A stretch of DNA of 64,000 nt from Massilia rhizosphaerae (lineage in GTDB: Bacteria > Pseudomonadota > Gammaproteobacteria > Burkholderiales > Burkholderiaceae_D), in the NCBI RefSeq assembly GCF_016093545.1, contig NZ_JADKYX010000001.1, positions 620,001-684,000 on the forward strand, in the 5' to 3' direction. Shown here piece after piece: positions 23,644 through 33,803 of this stretch (position 1 is its first letter; every line of letters begins with the position of its first letter). The notes under the pieces were generated by a model. The model saw only the letters and a program-made list of their open reading frames with translations, ran no database searches and was not told where the DNA came from. A program made the position numbers and the translations under genes.

Positions 23644-24379
23644 GCCCCATCCAGCCGAGCAGCAACGGCACGAGCCAAGGGGCCAGCAGCGCCGTCAGCA
23701 CCCCATTCATGCCCATCCCCAGGCCGGCATAGGCCCCCATCTCCGGACTGACCAGGAAGGCGCGCGCCGTGCCGATGCCGTGCGCCGCGACGCCCAGCGC
23801 AAGGCCCTGCGCCGCGTGCGACTCGATCCGCAATGCCTGCATCAGGAAGCGCGCCGTGGCGGCGCCGAAGATGCCCGTGGAGATCACGAGAGCGGCCGTC
23901 AGCGCTGGCACGCCGCCCAGGTGCTCCGACACGGCCATCGCGATGGGCGTCGTCGCCGACTTCGGGCCCAGCGAACGCGCCAGCTCCGGCGATGCGCCCA
24001 TCAGCACGGCGATGCCGACGGCGCTGACGATCGCCGTCGCGCAGCCGGACAGCAGCGCGCACGCGAGCGGGAACAGGCTGCGGCGCAGCCGCGGCACCTG
24101 GCGCGCGAGCGGCACGGCGAGGGCCACGGTGGCGGGGCCGAGCAGGAAGTGGACGAACTGCGCGCCGGCGAAATAGCGCGGGTACGACATGCCGCTCGCG
24201 GCCAGCACGAGGCTCACGAGCGCGATCGCGATGGCGACGGGATTGGCGAGCGGCGAAAAGCCGCAGCGCGCGTACACCCATTGCGCGAACACGTAGGCGC
24301 ACAGGGTGATCGTCAGTCCGAGCAGCGGCGAGGCGGACAGGTAGACCCAGAAATGGGTGAGTTCCGCGAACTTAAACAT
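23639..24379 (-). CDS. lrgB: LrgB family membrane protein
   Basis: The 246-residue protein has many hydrophobic helices and the LrgB/CidB core GPKSATTPIAMAVSEHLGG and AAHGIGTARAF. The family works with LrgA-type holin-like proteins and is linked to murein hydrolase control and, in some bacteria and plants, to export of small metabolites such as pyruvate or glycolate. A very strong ribosome site (AAGGAGGG) precedes ATG at 24379. It overlaps lrgA by 8 bases. Confidence 0.92.
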   Translation of the reverse strand: MFKFAELTHFWVYLSASPLLGLTITLCAYVFAQWVYARCGFSPLANPVAIAIALVSLVLAASGMSYPRYFAGAQFVHFLLGPATVALAVPLARQVPRLRRSLFPLACALLSGCATAIVSAVGIAVLMGASPELARSLGPKSATTPIAMAVSEHLGGVPALTAALVISTGIFGAATARFLMQALRIESHAAQGLALGVAAHGIGTARAFLVSPEMGAYAGLGMGMNGVLTALLAPWLVPLLLGWMGQ

Positions 24380-24755
24380 CGCCGCCCTCCTTTCTCTTAT
24401 GCGCGGGCGTGAGCGCCTGCAGCACCAGCGCCGTGACGGCGAGCGTCGACAACGTGCTGCCGACGACGGCCGCGCAGATCGCCAGCCAGTGCCCGCTGCC
24501 GCTGGCCGCCGCCACGACGATGCCGACGCCGGCCGGCACGAACAGCAACGACAGATGACGCAGCAATTCGTTGGCGCCCGCCTCCACGATCCCGGCCAGG
24601 CGCGGGAACGCGACGAGCGCCGCGAGCAGGAGCAGCATGCCGGCGACCGGTCCGGGCACCGGCACCCCGGCCAGGAACACGAGACCCTCCCCGAGACACT
24701 GGAAGACGAGTAGTACGGCAAACGCGAGCAGCAAGAGACCTCCTTCGGCGAACAT
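24372..24755 (-). CDS. lrgA: LrgA/CidA family holin-like protein
   Basis: This 127-residue protein has four membrane helices and the CidA/LrgA signature LVFLAGVPVPGPVAGMLLLL with HLSLLFVPAGVGIV. It is thought to form oligomeric holin-like pores or the small subunit of a transporter with LrgB. It lies directly upstream of lrgB with an 8-base overlap, as in most genomes. No LytSR regulator is present nearby. Confidence 0.92.
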   Translation of the reverse strand: MFAEGGLLLLAFAVLLVFQCLGEGLVFLAGVPVPGPVAGMLLLLAALVAFPRLAGIVEAGANELLRHLSLLFVPAGVGIVVAAASGSGHWLAICAAVVGSTLSTLAVTALVLQALTPAHKRKEGGDV

Positions 24756-24825
24756 CCATGGATGCCCAAGGATAGCAGCAACGCCGCACGGGCGTGCGTT
24801 ACCGGCGGCGCGCAGCCGCCGGCGT

Positions 24826-26838
24826 TCACGCCGCGGCGAGGGCCTTGCGCGCAGGCGGGGCCGCGATGGCCGGGCGGTCCGCCGCCGCGGCAGCGCCGTC
24901 GAGGCGGAACCGGCCCACCAGCGCCACGAGCAGGTCGGCCTGCTGGTGCAGGCTGTCCGCGGCGGCAGCCGCCTCCTCGACGAGGGCCGCGTTCTGCTGC
25001 GTCGTGCCGTCCATCTGCGCGATGGCCTGGTTGACCTGGCCGATGCCCATGCTCTGCTCGCTGCTTGCGGCCGTGATCTCGGCCACGATGTCGCTCACGC
25101 GGCGCACGCTCGCGACGACGTCCTCCATCGTACGGCCCGCGTCCTGCACGAGCGCGCTGCCCGCTTCCACCTTGCCGGACGCGTCGCCGATCAAGGCCTT
25201 GATCTCCTTCGCCGCGCCGGCGCTGCGCTGCGCCAGCGCGCGCACCTCGGTGGCGACGACGGCAAAGCCGCGTCCCTGCTCGCCGGCGCGCGCCGCCTCG
25301 ACGGCCGCGTTCAGCGCGAGGATGTTGGTCTGGAACGCGATGCCGTCGATCACGCCGATGATGTCGACGACCTTGCGCGACGCCGTGTCGATGGCGGCCA
25401 TCGTGTCCACGACTTCGGCCACGACGGCGCCGCCGCGGCGCGCCGTGTCCGACGCGGACAGCGCGAGCTGGTTGGCCTGGCGCGCGTTGTCGGCGTTCTG
25501 CTTGACGGTGGACGTCAGTTCTTCCATCGACGCCGCCGTCTCTTCCAGCGAACCGGCCTGCTGCTCGGTGCGGCCGGACAGGTCCATATTGCCCCGGCTG
25601 ATCTCGACGCTGGCCGCGGCCACGCTGCCGGCGCTCTCGCGCACCTGCAACAGCACGTCCTGGATCTTGGTGACGAAGCCGTTGAAACCGGCGGCGATCA
25701 GCGCCAGCTCGTCGCGGCCCTTCTCGTCCAGGCGGGCGTTCAGGTCGGCGTTGCCGCTGGCGAGGTCCGTCATCGTCGTGCCGAGGATGCGCAGCGGCCG
25801 GGTGAGGCGGCGCTGCACGGTGACCATCACGATGGCCGCCACGACGGCGCAGATCAGCGACGCGAACAGCGAATAGCCCATCAGCCGGCGCGCGGCCGCC
25901 GTTGCGACGCTGTGCGGGAACGACAGCTTGACCGCCCACGGCGCGATGTCCGGATGCAGTTGCAGCGGCTCGACCAGGTGCACGATGCCGGCATGGTCGA
26001 TGTATTCATAGGTCCGGCCGGCCCGCACGGCCGCCAGCGCGGCGGGCGGCAGGTCGTCCGCCTTCTTGCCGTTCTTCGCCGCGTCCGGGTGGCTGGCGTA
26101 CAGCCCGCCGTTCGAGATGAGCGCCAGGCGGCCGCCGTCGAGCACCTTGATGCGGCCGAGGATCTCGCCCAGGTGCGCCAGCTTGAAGTCGGCGCTGGCC
26201 GTGCCGCGGAATTCGCCCTTGACGAGGATCGGCGCGACGAGCGAGGCCAGCATGACGTCCTTGCCGTCGATCGGGTACGAGTACGGCTCCGTGAAGAACA
26301 CCTTGCGCGTGCGCTTCGGCACGTCGTACCAGTCGTTGGCGCCGGGCGTGGTCGGCCAGATGATCGGTTCCACGTGCATGGTGCCGTCCGCGTTGCGCGT
26401 GTAGTACGGCATGTAGCGGCCGGACGCGTCGTATTCCGGCGCCTTGCCGGCGTAGTCGGCGTCCTTGCCGTCCAGCGCGTTGGGCTCCCACGTGACGGCG
26501 CCGCCGATGAAGTCGTCCGACGTGCGCACCGTCGCCCGGGTCATGGCGGCGACCTGCGGCCGCGCGGGGGCGATGTCCTCCTCGCGCAGCGCGCTCATGG
26601 CGGCGGCGAGGTTCAAGACGGCGCCCAGCTTCGGCCCCAGCTGCGCCTGCACGGCGGCCGCCGCTTCGCGCGCGGACGTGCGCGCCTGCTGCATGCTGGC
26701 CTCCTCGGCGTTGTCGCTGCTGCGCACGGCGATGACGGCGGACGTGACCGCGAGGCTCAGCACGACGAGCGTGGTGGCCGTCGCGCAGATCTTCGCCGTC
26801 AGGGACAACGACAACGACGACAGGGGGTTGCGTCTCAT
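24826..26838 (-). CDS. Methyl-accepting chemotaxis protein with dCache sensor
   Basis: The 670-residue receptor has an N-terminal helix (about 12-37), a periplasmic double-Cache-like sensor (about 40-310, including [15 protein letters not shown] and [15 protein letters not shown]), a second helix near 320-345, a HAMP region, and a signalling domain. The hairpin tip reads [20 protein letters not shown] followed by [19 protein letters not shown]. It would relay ligand binding to CheA/CheW. The ligand is unknown, and no C-terminal CheR-binding pentapeptide is visible. It follows the TorF-type porin gene by 14 bases on the same strand, suggesting co-transcription. Confidence 0.93.
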   Translation of the reverse strand: MRRNPLSSLSLSLTAKICATATTLVVLSLAVTSAVIAVRSSDNAEEASMQQARTSAREAAAAVQAQLGPKLGAVLNLAAAMSALREEDIAPARPQVAAMTRATVRTSDDFIGGAVTWEPNALDGKDADYAGKAPEYDASGRYMPYYTRNADGTMHVEPIIWPTTPGANDWYDVPKRTRKVFFTEPYSYPIDGKDVMLASLVAPILVKGEFRGTASADFKLAHLGEILGRIKVLDGGRLALISNGGLYASHPDAAKNGKKADDLPPAALAAVRAGRTYEYIDHAGIVHLVEPLQLHPDIAPWAVKLSFPHSVATAAARRLMGYSLFASLICAVVAAIVMVTVQRRLTRPLRILGTTMTDLASGNADLNARLDEKGRDELALIAAGFNGFVTKIQDVLLQVRESAGSVAAASVEISRGNMDLSGRTEQQAGSLEETAASMEELTSTVKQNADNARQANQLALSASDTARRGGAVVAEVVDTMAAIDTASRKVVDIIGVIDGIAFQTNILALNAAVEAARAGEQGRGFAVVATEVRALAQRSAGAAKEIKALIGDASGKVEAGSALVQDAGRTMEDVVASVRRVSDIVAEITAASSEQSMGIGQVNQAIAQMDGTTQQNAALVEEAAAAADSLHQQADLLVALVGRFRLDGAAAAADRPAIAAPPARKALAAA

Positions 26839-26852
26839 GCTCTCTCCTCGGA

Positions 26853-27656
26853 TCAGAATTTGCGGGTCAGTGACACCACGACGGCGCGGTGCGCCACGTT
26901 GGACACGGCCAGGCGGCCGTCGGCCCGCGGCACGCCCGTCGTGTAGCGGTCGTAGACGCCCGTCGCGCCGATGGCGCGGGTGTAGTTCAGGGCAACGGTC
27001 CAGCCGTCCTCCAGCTGGCGGGTGAGGCCGGCCTTGATGTCGCGCCAGTTCCAGATATCGTTGCCGCTGCCGGCCACGCGGCCGTCGCCGGCGTGCAGGT
27101 TCAGGGTCAGCTTCTCGGTCAGCGGGTGGTCGGCGCCCACGTCCAGGTAGCCGGTGCCGCGCGCGTTCTGGATGCCGAAGAAGTCGTGGCTGTACGTGGT
27201 GTTGTAGCGGACGTACAGCGATTTCCAGCTGATGCCGGCGGACAGTTCGCCGTAGTCGAACGCGGTGTCCGTCGCGCCGATGCGGGCGCCCGGATACTTG
27301 TACCAGTAGACGGTCGCGGACCAGCCCAGCGGGCCGGCCGTGCCGCTGTAGCCGCCGTACAGGTCCCATTCGACGGTGCCGTTCTCGATGAAGCGGTCGC
27401 TGACGTTGGTGACCAGGGTGCCCGCGGACCAGCCGCTCGGGTGGGCGTAGTCGACCTCCGCCAGCGCGGCCGGCTTACCCCACGTCTGGCGGATGCCGCG
27501 CGAGATGTATTGCGAGCTGACGGACAGCGTCGTGGTCAGCGGGCTGCCCGCGGCGGCGTCGGCGGCGTGCACGCACGGGGCGGCGGCCGCCAGCAGAAGG
27601 GTCAACGGGGCAAGGCGCCGGGTCGGCCACGGGGCCGGGCGATGTCGGGTGCTCAT
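26853..27656 (-). CDS. TorF family putative outer membrane porin
   Basis: This 267-residue protein has a signal peptide ([17 protein letters not shown]) and an outer membrane beta-barrel. The first strands [20 protein letters not shown] match the TorF-type putative porin family, and the sequence ends in phenylalanine (VVVSLTRKF) as barrel proteins do. The substrate is not known. Its stop is 14 bases from the chemoreceptor start, so the pair may link uptake and taxis to the same compound; that is inference. Confidence 0.82.
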   Translation of the reverse strand: MSTRHRPAPWPTRRLAPLTLLLAAAAPCVHAADAAAGSPLTTTLSVSSQYISRGIRQTWGKPAALAEVDYAHPSGWSAGTLVTNVSDRFIENGTVEWDLYGGYSGTAGPLGWSATVYWYKYPGARIGATDTAFDYGELSAGISWKSLYVRYNTTYSHDFFGIQNARGTGYLDVGADHPLTEKLTLNLHAGDGRVAGSGNDIWNWRDIKAGLTRQLEDGWTVALNYTRAIGATGVYDRYTTGVPRADGRLAVSNVAHRAVVVSLTRKF

Positions 27657-27896
27657 GATCTCGGGAATGGGTTGTCGAAAGTCGGTCGGCAGTGATGCCG
27701 TACGGAAATTCTAGTGCCGACCCAGACGCTTTTGGTTACAAACCGGTGGGAAAATCTGTGGGAAACCCGAGAATGAGACATGGGCGCAACATTCAGATAT
27801 TTGTCTGGAAATGAAGCGCACGCGTGTTCGCGAAAAATCGCTCAATACATTGAAAATATTGATGTTTTAGTTCGCGACGGAATTTTGGTGGGCACG

Positions 27897-27986
27897 GGGT
27901 GCCCACCCTACGGCTGAAAACGTTGATGGTTTTGCGCAGGTAGGGTGGGCGCCCGTGTTTGATGCCCCCGGCATCAAACACCCACC
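27897..27986. repeat. Dispersed GTAGGGTGGGC palindrome locus 1
   Basis: The hairpin GGTGGGCA-CGGGG-TGCCCACC is followed by CTAC (27897-27921). After 28 bases comes GTAGGGTGGGC and a second, 12-bp stem (GTGTTTGATGCC/GGCATCAAACAC, 27955-27981) ending in CCCACC. The outer arms GTAGGGTGGGC/GCCCACCCTAC recur at 57765-57837 and 62800-62897. It lies just after hpd and may also stop hpd transcription, though no T run follows. Confidence 0.8.
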
Positions 27987-27992
27987 ATGCCG

Positions 27993-29072
27993 TCACGCGG
28001 CCGTTTTCAGGGCCCCGCGGCGCAACTGGTCCCGCTCGATCGATTCGAACAAGGCCTTGAAATTGCCCTCGCCAAATCCCTCGTCACCCTTGCGCTGGAT
28101 GAATTCGAAGAACACGGGCCCCAGCTGCGTCTCCGAGAAGATCTGCAGCAGCAAGCGCTGGTTGCCGCCCTCGACCGTGCCGTCGACGAGCAGCCCGAGC
28201 GCCTTCAGCGCGTCGATGTCCTGGCCATGGCCCGGGATGCGGTCGTTCAGCATTTCGTAATACGTGGCCGGCGGCGCCGCCATCAGGGGCACGCCGGCGG
28301 CGCGCAGGGCGTCGACCGACGCGAAGATGTCGTCCGTCAGCAGCGCGATGTGCTGGATGCCCTCGCCGTTGTACTTGAGCAGGAATTCCTCGATCTGGCC
28401 GCCGCCCGCCTTGCCTTCCTCGTTCAGCGGGATGCGGATCATGCCGTCCGGTGCCGTCATCGCCTTCGACGTCAGGCCCGTGTACTCGCCCTTGATGTCA
28501 AAGTAGCGGATCTCGCGGAAGTTGAACAGTTTCTCGTAGAAGCCGGCCCAATACGCCATGCGGCCCCGGTAGACGTTGTGCGTCAGGTGGTCGATGAGCT
28601 TCAGGCCGTGGCCGGCCGGGTGGCGTTCCGTGCCGTCGATCCATTCGAAGTCGATGTCGTAGATGGACTTGCCGTCCTCGAAGCGGTCGATCAGGTACAG
28701 CGGCGCGCCGCCGATGCCCTTGATGGCGGGCAGGCGGAGTTCCATCGGGCCGGTCGGGATGTCCAGCGGCTGGGCGCCCAGTTCCAGCGCGCGGGCATAG
28801 GCCTTGTGCGCGTTCTGCACGCGGAAGGCCATGCCGCAGGCCGACGGGCCGTGCTCCGCGGCGAAATAATAGGCCGCGCTTTTCGGCTCGTTGTTGACGA
28901 TGAAGTTGATGTCGCCCTGGCGGTACAGCACGACGTCCTTCGAACGGTGCACGGCCACTTTGGTGAAGCCCAGCGCCTCGAACACGGGTTCCAGCACGCC
29001 CGGCGTGGGCGATGCGAATTCCACGAATTCGAAGCCCATCAGCCCCATCGGATTGTCAAACAGGTCGGCCAT
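27993..29072 (-). CDS. hpd: 4-hydroxyphenylpyruvate dioxygenase
   Basis: The 359-residue non-haem iron enzyme converts 4-hydroxyphenylpyruvate to homogentisate, the second step of tyrosine breakdown. The three iron ligands are in place: H162 in [12 protein letters not shown]241 in [13 protein letters not shown] and E323 in [20 protein letters not shown]. Length and C-terminal [15 protein letters not shown] motif match bacterial enzymes. AGAGGAT precedes ATG at 29072. It lies 51 bases downstream of the LysR gene and close to hmgA, which performs the next step. Confidence 0.97.
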   Translation of the reverse strand: MADLFDNPMGLMGFEFVEFASPTPGVLEPVFEALGFTKVAVHRSKDVVLYRQGDINFIVNNEPKSAAYYFAAEHGPSACGMAFRVQNAHKAYARALELGAQPLDIPTGPMELRLPAIKGIGGAPLYLIDRFEDGKSIYDIDFEWIDGTERHPAGHGLKLIDHLTHNVYRGRMAYWAGFYEKLFNFREIRYFDIKGEYTGLTSKAMTAPDGMIRIPLNEEGKAGGGQIEEFLLKYNGEGIQHIALLTDDIFASVDALRAAGVPLMAAPPATYYEMLNDRIPGHGQDIDALKALGLLVDGTVEGGNQRLLLQIFSETQLGPVFFEFIQRKGDEGFGEGNFKALFESIERDQLRRGALKTAA

Positions 29073-29123
29073 TGTCTATCCTCTTTTCATTAAAATGTTC
29101 GCGCCTCCCGGCGCGTTCACCTG

Positions 29124-30029
29124 TCATTCGGCGAACACGTCGGCGATCAGTCCCCGCAGCCACTGGTTGCCGGGATCGTGGTTGAAGCGCCGGTGCCAGA
29201 AGACGTTGGTCTGCAACGTCGGCAGGGCGAGCGGCGGCTCGATCCACTTCAGGCCGAACGGGCTTGCCGCGCTCTCGGCCAGTTTCTGGGGCACCGTCAC
29301 CACCAGCTCGCTCGTGCTGACGATGTACGGCACCGCAGTGAAATGCGGCACCCGGAACCGGGCCCCGGCCGTCACCCCGGCCTTTTCCAGCAATCCATTG
29401 ATGCGGTCGTAAGGGCTCTGGGCCGCATCGACGATCAGGTGCGGCGCCGCCACGAAGCGCGCCAGGTCCACGTCGCCCTTCGCCAGCGGATGGTCCTTGC
29501 GGAACATGCTCACGAACGGCTGGCGGAACAAGGCCCGGTGATACAGGGCTTCCGACACGTCCTCGAACGCGCCGATGGCGAGATCGACCCGGCCCGTCTC
29601 CATGTCGTCCTTCAACGTCAGGCCGTTCGCGCGGATCGACGCGATTTCCACGTTCGGCGCCGCCGCACGGCAGCGTTCGATCAGCACCGGCATGAAGTAC
29701 ACCTCGCCCACGTCCGTCATCGCCAGCGTGAACCGGCGGCCGCTCGTGGCCGGCTCGAACCGGCTGCGCTGCGACAGGGCCAGCGCCACCTGGGCCAGCG
29801 CGGCGCCGATCGGCTCGGCCATCTGCTGCGCGAGCGGCGTCGGTTGCATGCCGTGCGCCGTGCGCACGAACAACTCGTCGCCGAACGTGCGCCGCAGCCG
29901 CGCCAGCGCGTTGCTCACGGCCGATTGCGTCAGGCCCAGACGCCGTGCGGCGGCCGAGATCTGGCGTTCGCGGTAGACCTCCTGAAATACCGACAACAGA
30001 TTCAGGTCGATGCTAGTGGGTTCGATCAT
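29124..30029 (-). CDS. LysR family regulator, probable control of hpd/hmgA
   Basis: The 301-residue protein has the LysR helix-turn-helix (ISAAARRLGLTQSAVSNALA, about 23-42, in the group with FVRTAHGMQPTPLAQ) and a periplasmic-binding-like effector domain. The substrate-binding half begins near FTLAMTDVGEVYFMP. It stands between hpd (same strand, 51 bases) and hmgA (divergent, 112 bases), the usual place for a regulator of tyrosine or homogentisate catabolism. The effector is unknown; homogentisate or an analogue is a reasonable guess. Confidence 0.9.
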   Translation of the reverse strand: MIEPTSIDLNLLSVFQEVYRERQISAAARRLGLTQSAVSNALARLRRTFGDELFVRTAHGMQPTPLAQQMAEPIGAALAQVALALSQRSRFEPATSGRRFTLAMTDVGEVYFMPVLIERCRAAAPNVEIASIRANGLTLKDDMETGRVDLAIGAFEDVSEALYHRALFRQPFVSMFRKDHPLAKGDVDLARFVAAPHLIVDAAQSPYDRINGLLEKAGVTAGARFRVPHFTAVPYIVSTSELVVTVPQKLAESAASPFGLKWIEPPLALPTLQTNVFWHRRFNHDPGNQWLRGLIADVFAE

Positions 30030-30051
30030 GCACGAGATAGTGTTATTGATG

Positions 30052-30063
30052 GACTAAATAGTC
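30052..30063. promoter_or_regulatory. Candidate LysR operator between lysR and hmgA
   Basis: GACTA-AA-TAGTC is a perfect 12-bp interrupted palindrome, 22 bases before the lysR start and about 79 before hmgA. LysR proteins bind such dyads in the divergent gap and typically repress themselves while activating the other gene. The assignment rests on position and symmetry only. Confidence 0.4.
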
Positions 30064-30141
30064 TACATTTTTGTATTCACCTCGTAAAATCGGCCGCACT
30101 CCTCTACAGTGTCGTAAACACCACGGAATCTGGAGAAACCC

Positions 30142-31446
30142 TTGACTGCATCGACTGAAGGTTACATGTCCGGCTTCGGCAACGAATTCGCGACGGAAGC
30201 CTTGCCCGGCGCCCTGCCGGCACACCGCAATTCGCCGCAGCGGGCCGCCTACGGCCTGTATGCGGAGCAACTCTCGGGCACGGCGTTCACCGCGCCGCGC
30301 AGCCACAACCGCCGATCCTGGCTGTACCGCATCCGCCCGGCCGCGCTGCACGGCCCGTTCGCGCCGATGGTCAACGGCCGCATCGCCGCGGGCTTCGACG
30401 GCATGGCCGCCTCGCCGAACCAGATGCGCTGGAGTCCGCTGCCGATGCCCGACTCTCCCACCGACTTCATCGACGGCCTCGTGACGATGGCCGGCAACGG
30501 CTCGCCCGCCGCCATGTCCGGCTGCGCGATCCACGTGTACGCGGCGAACCAAGCCATGCGCGGCCGCTATTTCTATTCGGCCGACGGCGAACTGCTGGTC
30601 GTGCCGCAGCAGGGGCGCCTGGCGATCGCGACGGAATTCGGCCTCGTCGAGGTGGAACCGCAGCAGATCGCCGTGATCCCGCGCGGCGTGCGCTTCGCCG
30701 TCGACCTGCCGGATGGCGAAGCACGGGGTTATGTCTGCGAAAACTTCGGCGCCCTGCTGCGCCTGCCGGACCTGGGCCCGATCGGCTCGAACGGCCTCGC
30801 CAACCCGCGCGATTTCCTCACGCCGGTGGCGCGCTACGAAGACGTCGAAGGCGATTTCGAACTGGTCGCGAAATTCGGCGGCAATCTGTGGCGCGCAAGC
30901 ATCCGCCACTCGCCGCTGGACGTCGTCGCCTGGCACGGCAATTACGCGCCGTACAAATACGACCTGCGCCACTTCAACACGATCGGCTCGATCAGCTACG
31001 ACCACCCGGACCCGTCGATCTTCCTCGTGCTGCAGGCGCCGTCCGACACACCGGGTGTCGACACCCTCGATTTCGTCATCTTCCCGCCCCGCTGGCTGGC
31101 CGGCGAGGACACGTTCCGCCCGCCCTGGTTCCACCGCAATGTCGCGAGCGAATTCATGGGCCTCGTGCACGGCGCCTACGACGCCAAGTCGGACGGCTTC
31201 GTGCCGGGCGGCGCGAGCCTGCACAACTGCATGAGCGGCCACGGCCCGGACGCCGCCACGTTCGACAAGGCCAGCAGCGCCGACACGAGCCGGCCGCACA
31301 AGGTCACGGACACGATGGCGTTCATGTTCGAGACCCGCAACCCGCTCGTGGCGACGCCGTACGCCCTGCAATCGCCGCAGTTGCAGGCGAATTACCAGGA
31401 CTGCTGGGCCGGGATCGCGAAGCATTTCAATCCGGCAAAACCCTGA
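30142..31446 (+). CDS. hmgA: Homogentisate 1,2-dioxygenase
   Basis: This 434-residue iron enzyme opens the ring of homogentisate to give maleylacetoacetate. Conserved stretches include [19 protein letters not shown] at the N-terminus, [20 protein letters not shown] with an iron-ligand histidine and glutamate, and [18 protein letters not shown] near the end. The start is TTG at 30142, supported by TGGAGAAA six bases before it and by homology upstream of the next ATG (30166). No fumarylacetoacetase or maleylacetoacetate isomerase gene is in the window, so the last steps must be encoded elsewhere. Confidence 0.97.
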   Translation: MTASTEGYMSGFGNEFATEALPGALPAHRNSPQRAAYGLYAEQLSGTAFTAPRSHNRRSWLYRIRPAALHGPFAPMVNGRIAAGFDGMAASPNQMRWSPLPMPDSPTDFIDGLVTMAGNGSPAAMSGCAIHVYAANQAMRGRYFYSADGELLVVPQQGRLAIATEFGLVEVEPQQIAVIPRGVRFAVDLPDGEARGYVCENFGALLRLPDLGPIGSNGLANPRDFLTPVARYEDVEGDFELVAKFGGNLWRASIRHSPLDVVAWHGNYAPYKYDLRHFNTIGSISYDHPDPSIFLVLQAPSDTPGVDTLDFVIFPPRWLAGEDTFRPPWFHRNVASEFMGLVHGAYDAKSDGFVPGGASLHNCMSGHGPDAATFDKASSADTSRPHKVTDTMAFMFETRNPLVATPYALQSPQLQANYQDCWAGIAKHFNPAKP

Positions 31447-31544
31447 GCGCGCAACGGTGCGCCCGTTGGCGCACGATTGCCGACATGCGATGATCGACCC
31501 GCCGGCAGGCGGCATGGGCCGTCCCGGCCGAGCCCGGGACCCGC

Positions 31545-32840
31545 ATGGCCGACGTCGTCATCATCCTTGCCCTCATCCTGCTCAATGGCGCGTTCGCCAT
31601 GTCCGAGCTCGCCATCGTCTCGGCCAAGCGCTTGCGACTGGACAAGATGAAGGCCGAGGGCAGCGCCGGTGCCGGCACCGCGCTCGCCCTGCATGAAGAC
31701 CCGAGCCGCTTCCTGTCCACGGTGCAGGTCGGCATCACCCTCATCAGCATCTTCATCGGCGCGTACGGCGAGGCGTCGCTGACGGCCCGGCTGACGCCCA
31801 GGCTGGCCGCGCTCGGCGTGCGGGACGACTATGCGCGGCCCGTGGCGCTGGCCGTCGTCGTCGTCGGCATCGCCTTCTGTTCCGTCGTGCTGGGCGAACT
31901 GGTGCCCAAGCGCATCGCGATCCTGTATCCGGAAACGCTGGCGGCCGCGACCGCGCGCCCGCTGCACGTGCTGTCGCGCCTCGCGCACCCGTTCGTGCGG
32001 CTGCTGGCGATGACGACGGACGCCATCATGCGCCTCCTCGGCATGCACCGCCAGAAGGACGAGACCCCGACCGAGGAAGAAGTGACGGGCATGATCAAGG
32101 AAAGCGCGGACGCGGGCGTGTTCGAGAAAGCCGAGTACGACATCGCCGCGCGCGCCCTGCGCCTGGACGACTGGCATTTGCGGGCGCTGATGACGCCCAG
32201 GGTCGACCTGGAATTCCTCGACCTCGACCAGCCGCTGGAACGCAATCTCGCGCGCATCGCGGAGTCGCCGTACAGCCGCTTCCCCGTCTACCGGGGCGAC
32301 CGCTCGCAGGTGCTCGGCATCGTGCGCGCGCGCAACCTGTTCGGCCAGGCCATCCGCGGCCAATCGCTGCAGGGCATCGACATCGGCGCGGCCGTCGAGC
32401 CCATCCTGTACGTGCCGGAATCGAGCAGCGCCATCGACCTGCTGGAACAACTCAAGCAGAGCCGCACGGAGCTGGCGATGATCGTCGACGAATACGGCGA
32501 CATCCAGGGCATGGTGACGCTGACGGACGTCATGAACGCGCTCGTCGGCGACGTCACGCCGTCCGTGGACCACGGCCAGCCGGACGCCGTGCAGCGCGAG
32601 GACGGCAGCTGGTTCGTGGACGGCGGCATGGTGCTCGACCGCTTCCGCTACCTGACGGGCGCCGCCATCCGCTTTCCGGACGAGGACAGCGGCGCCTACC
32701 ACACCCTGGCCGGCTTCCTGCTGTACCAGCTGGCCGTGATCCCGCGCCCCGGCGACCGGCTCGATTGGGACGGCTGGCGGTTCGAAGTCGTGGACATGGA
32801 CGGCAACCGGATCGACCGGCTCCTCGCGAGCCGCGCCTGA
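31545..32840 (+). CDS. CNNM/CorC (hemolysin C)-type membrane protein
   Basis: The 431-residue protein has an N-terminal CNNM (DUF21) transmembrane domain with [19 protein letters not shown] and [12 protein letters not shown], then two CBS domains (about 200-320; [20 protein letters not shown] and [20 protein letters not shown]) and a C-terminal CorC/HlyC domain. These proteins are associated with magnesium or cobalt efflux and resistance; the hemolysin label is historical. It follows hmgA by 98 bases but is not functionally linked. It is followed by two YeeE genes. Confidence 0.9.
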   Translation: MADVVIILALILLNGAFAMSELAIVSAKRLRLDKMKAEGSAGAGTALALHEDPSRFLSTVQVGITLISIFIGAYGEASLTARLTPRLAALGVRDDYARPVALAVVVVGIAFCSVVLGELVPKRIAILYPETLAAATARPLHVLSRLAHPFVRLLAMTTDAIMRLLGMHRQKDETPTEEEVTGMIKESADAGVFEKAEYDIAARALRLDDWHLRALMTPRVDLEFLDLDQPLERNLARIAESPYSRFPVYRGDRSQVLGIVRARNLFGQAIRGQSLQGIDIGAAVEPILYVPESSSAIDLLEQLKQSRTELAMIVDEYGDIQGMVTLTDVMNALVGDVTPSVDHGQPDAVQREDGSWFVDGGMVLDRFRYLTGAAIRFPDEDSGAYHTLAGFLLYQLAVIPRPGDRLDWDGWRFEVVDMDGNRIDRLLASRA

Positions 32841-32914
32841 GCCGGCGGAACCGCGGGCACGCGCCGCATGTCCATCACACGACAGGCGGCATCCCGCTGC
32901 AAGGAGGACATGAC

Positions 32915-33355
32915 ATGCGCATCGACTGGCTCCATTTCACGCCCTGGGCATCCCTTGCCGGCGGCATCTTCATCGGCCTGGCGACGGCCCTGCTGCTGCT
33001 CGCCAACGGCCGCGTGGCGGGCGTCAGCGGCATCCTCGGCGGGCTGCTGCGGCCCGCGAAAGGCGACTTCGCCTGGCGCGTCGCCTTCATCGCCGGGCTG
33101 TTCCTCGCGCCCATCGTGTGGCTGACGCTGCGCGCGATGCCGCCCGCGCAGATCGACCACTCGCCCGCGCTGCTCGCGGCCGGCGGGCTGCTGGTCGGGA
33201 TCGGCACGCGGTTCGGGTCCGGCTGCACGAGCGGCCACGGCGTGTGCGGCATCGCGCGCCTGTCGCCCCGCTCGCTGCTGGCCACGGCGTGCTTCGTGGC
33301 GGCCGGCTTCGTCACCGTCTACGTCGTCCGCCACGTGCTGGGAGGCGCGCCATGA
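32915..33355 (+). CDS. YeeE/YedE family sulfur transporter, first half
   Basis: The 146-residue inner membrane protein has about four helices and the YeeE motif [20 protein letters not shown], whose cysteines are thought to pass thiosulfate or another sulfur compound through the membrane. In many bacteria the transporter is split into two small proteins (PmpA/PmpB type), as here. ATG at 32915 has a strong AAGGAGG. The stop codon overlaps the next start (ATGA). Confidence 0.88.
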   Translation: MRIDWLHFTPWASLAGGIFIGLATALLLLANGRVAGVSGILGGLLRPAKGDFAWRVAFIAGLFLAPIVWLTLRAMPPAQIDHSPALLAAGGLLVGIGTRFGSGCTSGHGVCGIARLSPRSLLATACFVAAGFVTVYVVRHVLGGAP

Positions 33356-33789
33356 ACCTCGTCACCGCTTTCCTGTCCGGCCTGCTGTTCGGCGCCGGCC
33401 TGATCCTGTCCGGCATGAGCAACCCGGCCAAGGTGCTCGCCTTCCTCGACGTGGCGGGCACGTGGGATCCGTCGCTGCTGTTCGTGATGGCGGGCGCGAT
33501 CCTCGTCGCCGCCATCGCCTTCCGGGTCGCGCGCACGCGCGTGCGGCCGCTGTTCGGCAGCGTCATCCACCTGCCGGGCGCGGGCCGCATCGACGCGCGG
33601 CTCGTGCTGGGCAGCCTGACGTTCGGGGTCGGCTGGGGCCTGATCGGCTATTGTCCCGGTCCGGCGCTGACGGCGCTGGCGGTCGGCGGGCGGTCCACGC
33701 TGCTGTTCGTCGCGGCGATGGCGGCCGGCATGGCGGTATTCGAAGTGGCCGAGCGTATCCGCGCGGCCATCGGCCATCCTGGAGACTGA
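33352..33789 (+). CDS. YeeE/YedE family sulfur transporter, second half
   Basis: This 145-residue protein has four helices, the motif [20 protein letters not shown] and, in the matching position of the repeat, [20 protein letters not shown] with a single cysteine. With the preceding gene (4-base overlap) it completes one split YeeE/YedE transporter. No rhodanese, persulfide dioxygenase or ArsR regulator, which often accompany such pairs, is adjacent. Specificity for thiosulfate is inferred from the family. Confidence 0.88.
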   Translation: MNLVTAFLSGLLFGAGLILSGMSNPAKVLAFLDVAGTWDPSLLFVMAGAILVAAIAFRVARTRVRPLFGSVIHLPGAGRIDARLVLGSLTFGVGWGLIGYCPGPALTALAVGGRSTLLFVAAMAAGMAVFEVAERIRAAIGHPGD

Positions 33790-33803
33790 ATGCAGACCGA
33801 TCC

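Noticed and set aside
27955..27981. 12-bp stem as a simple hpd terminator
   Set aside because: No T run follows on the minus strand, and the stem is part of a repeat family also found away from gene ends of this type.
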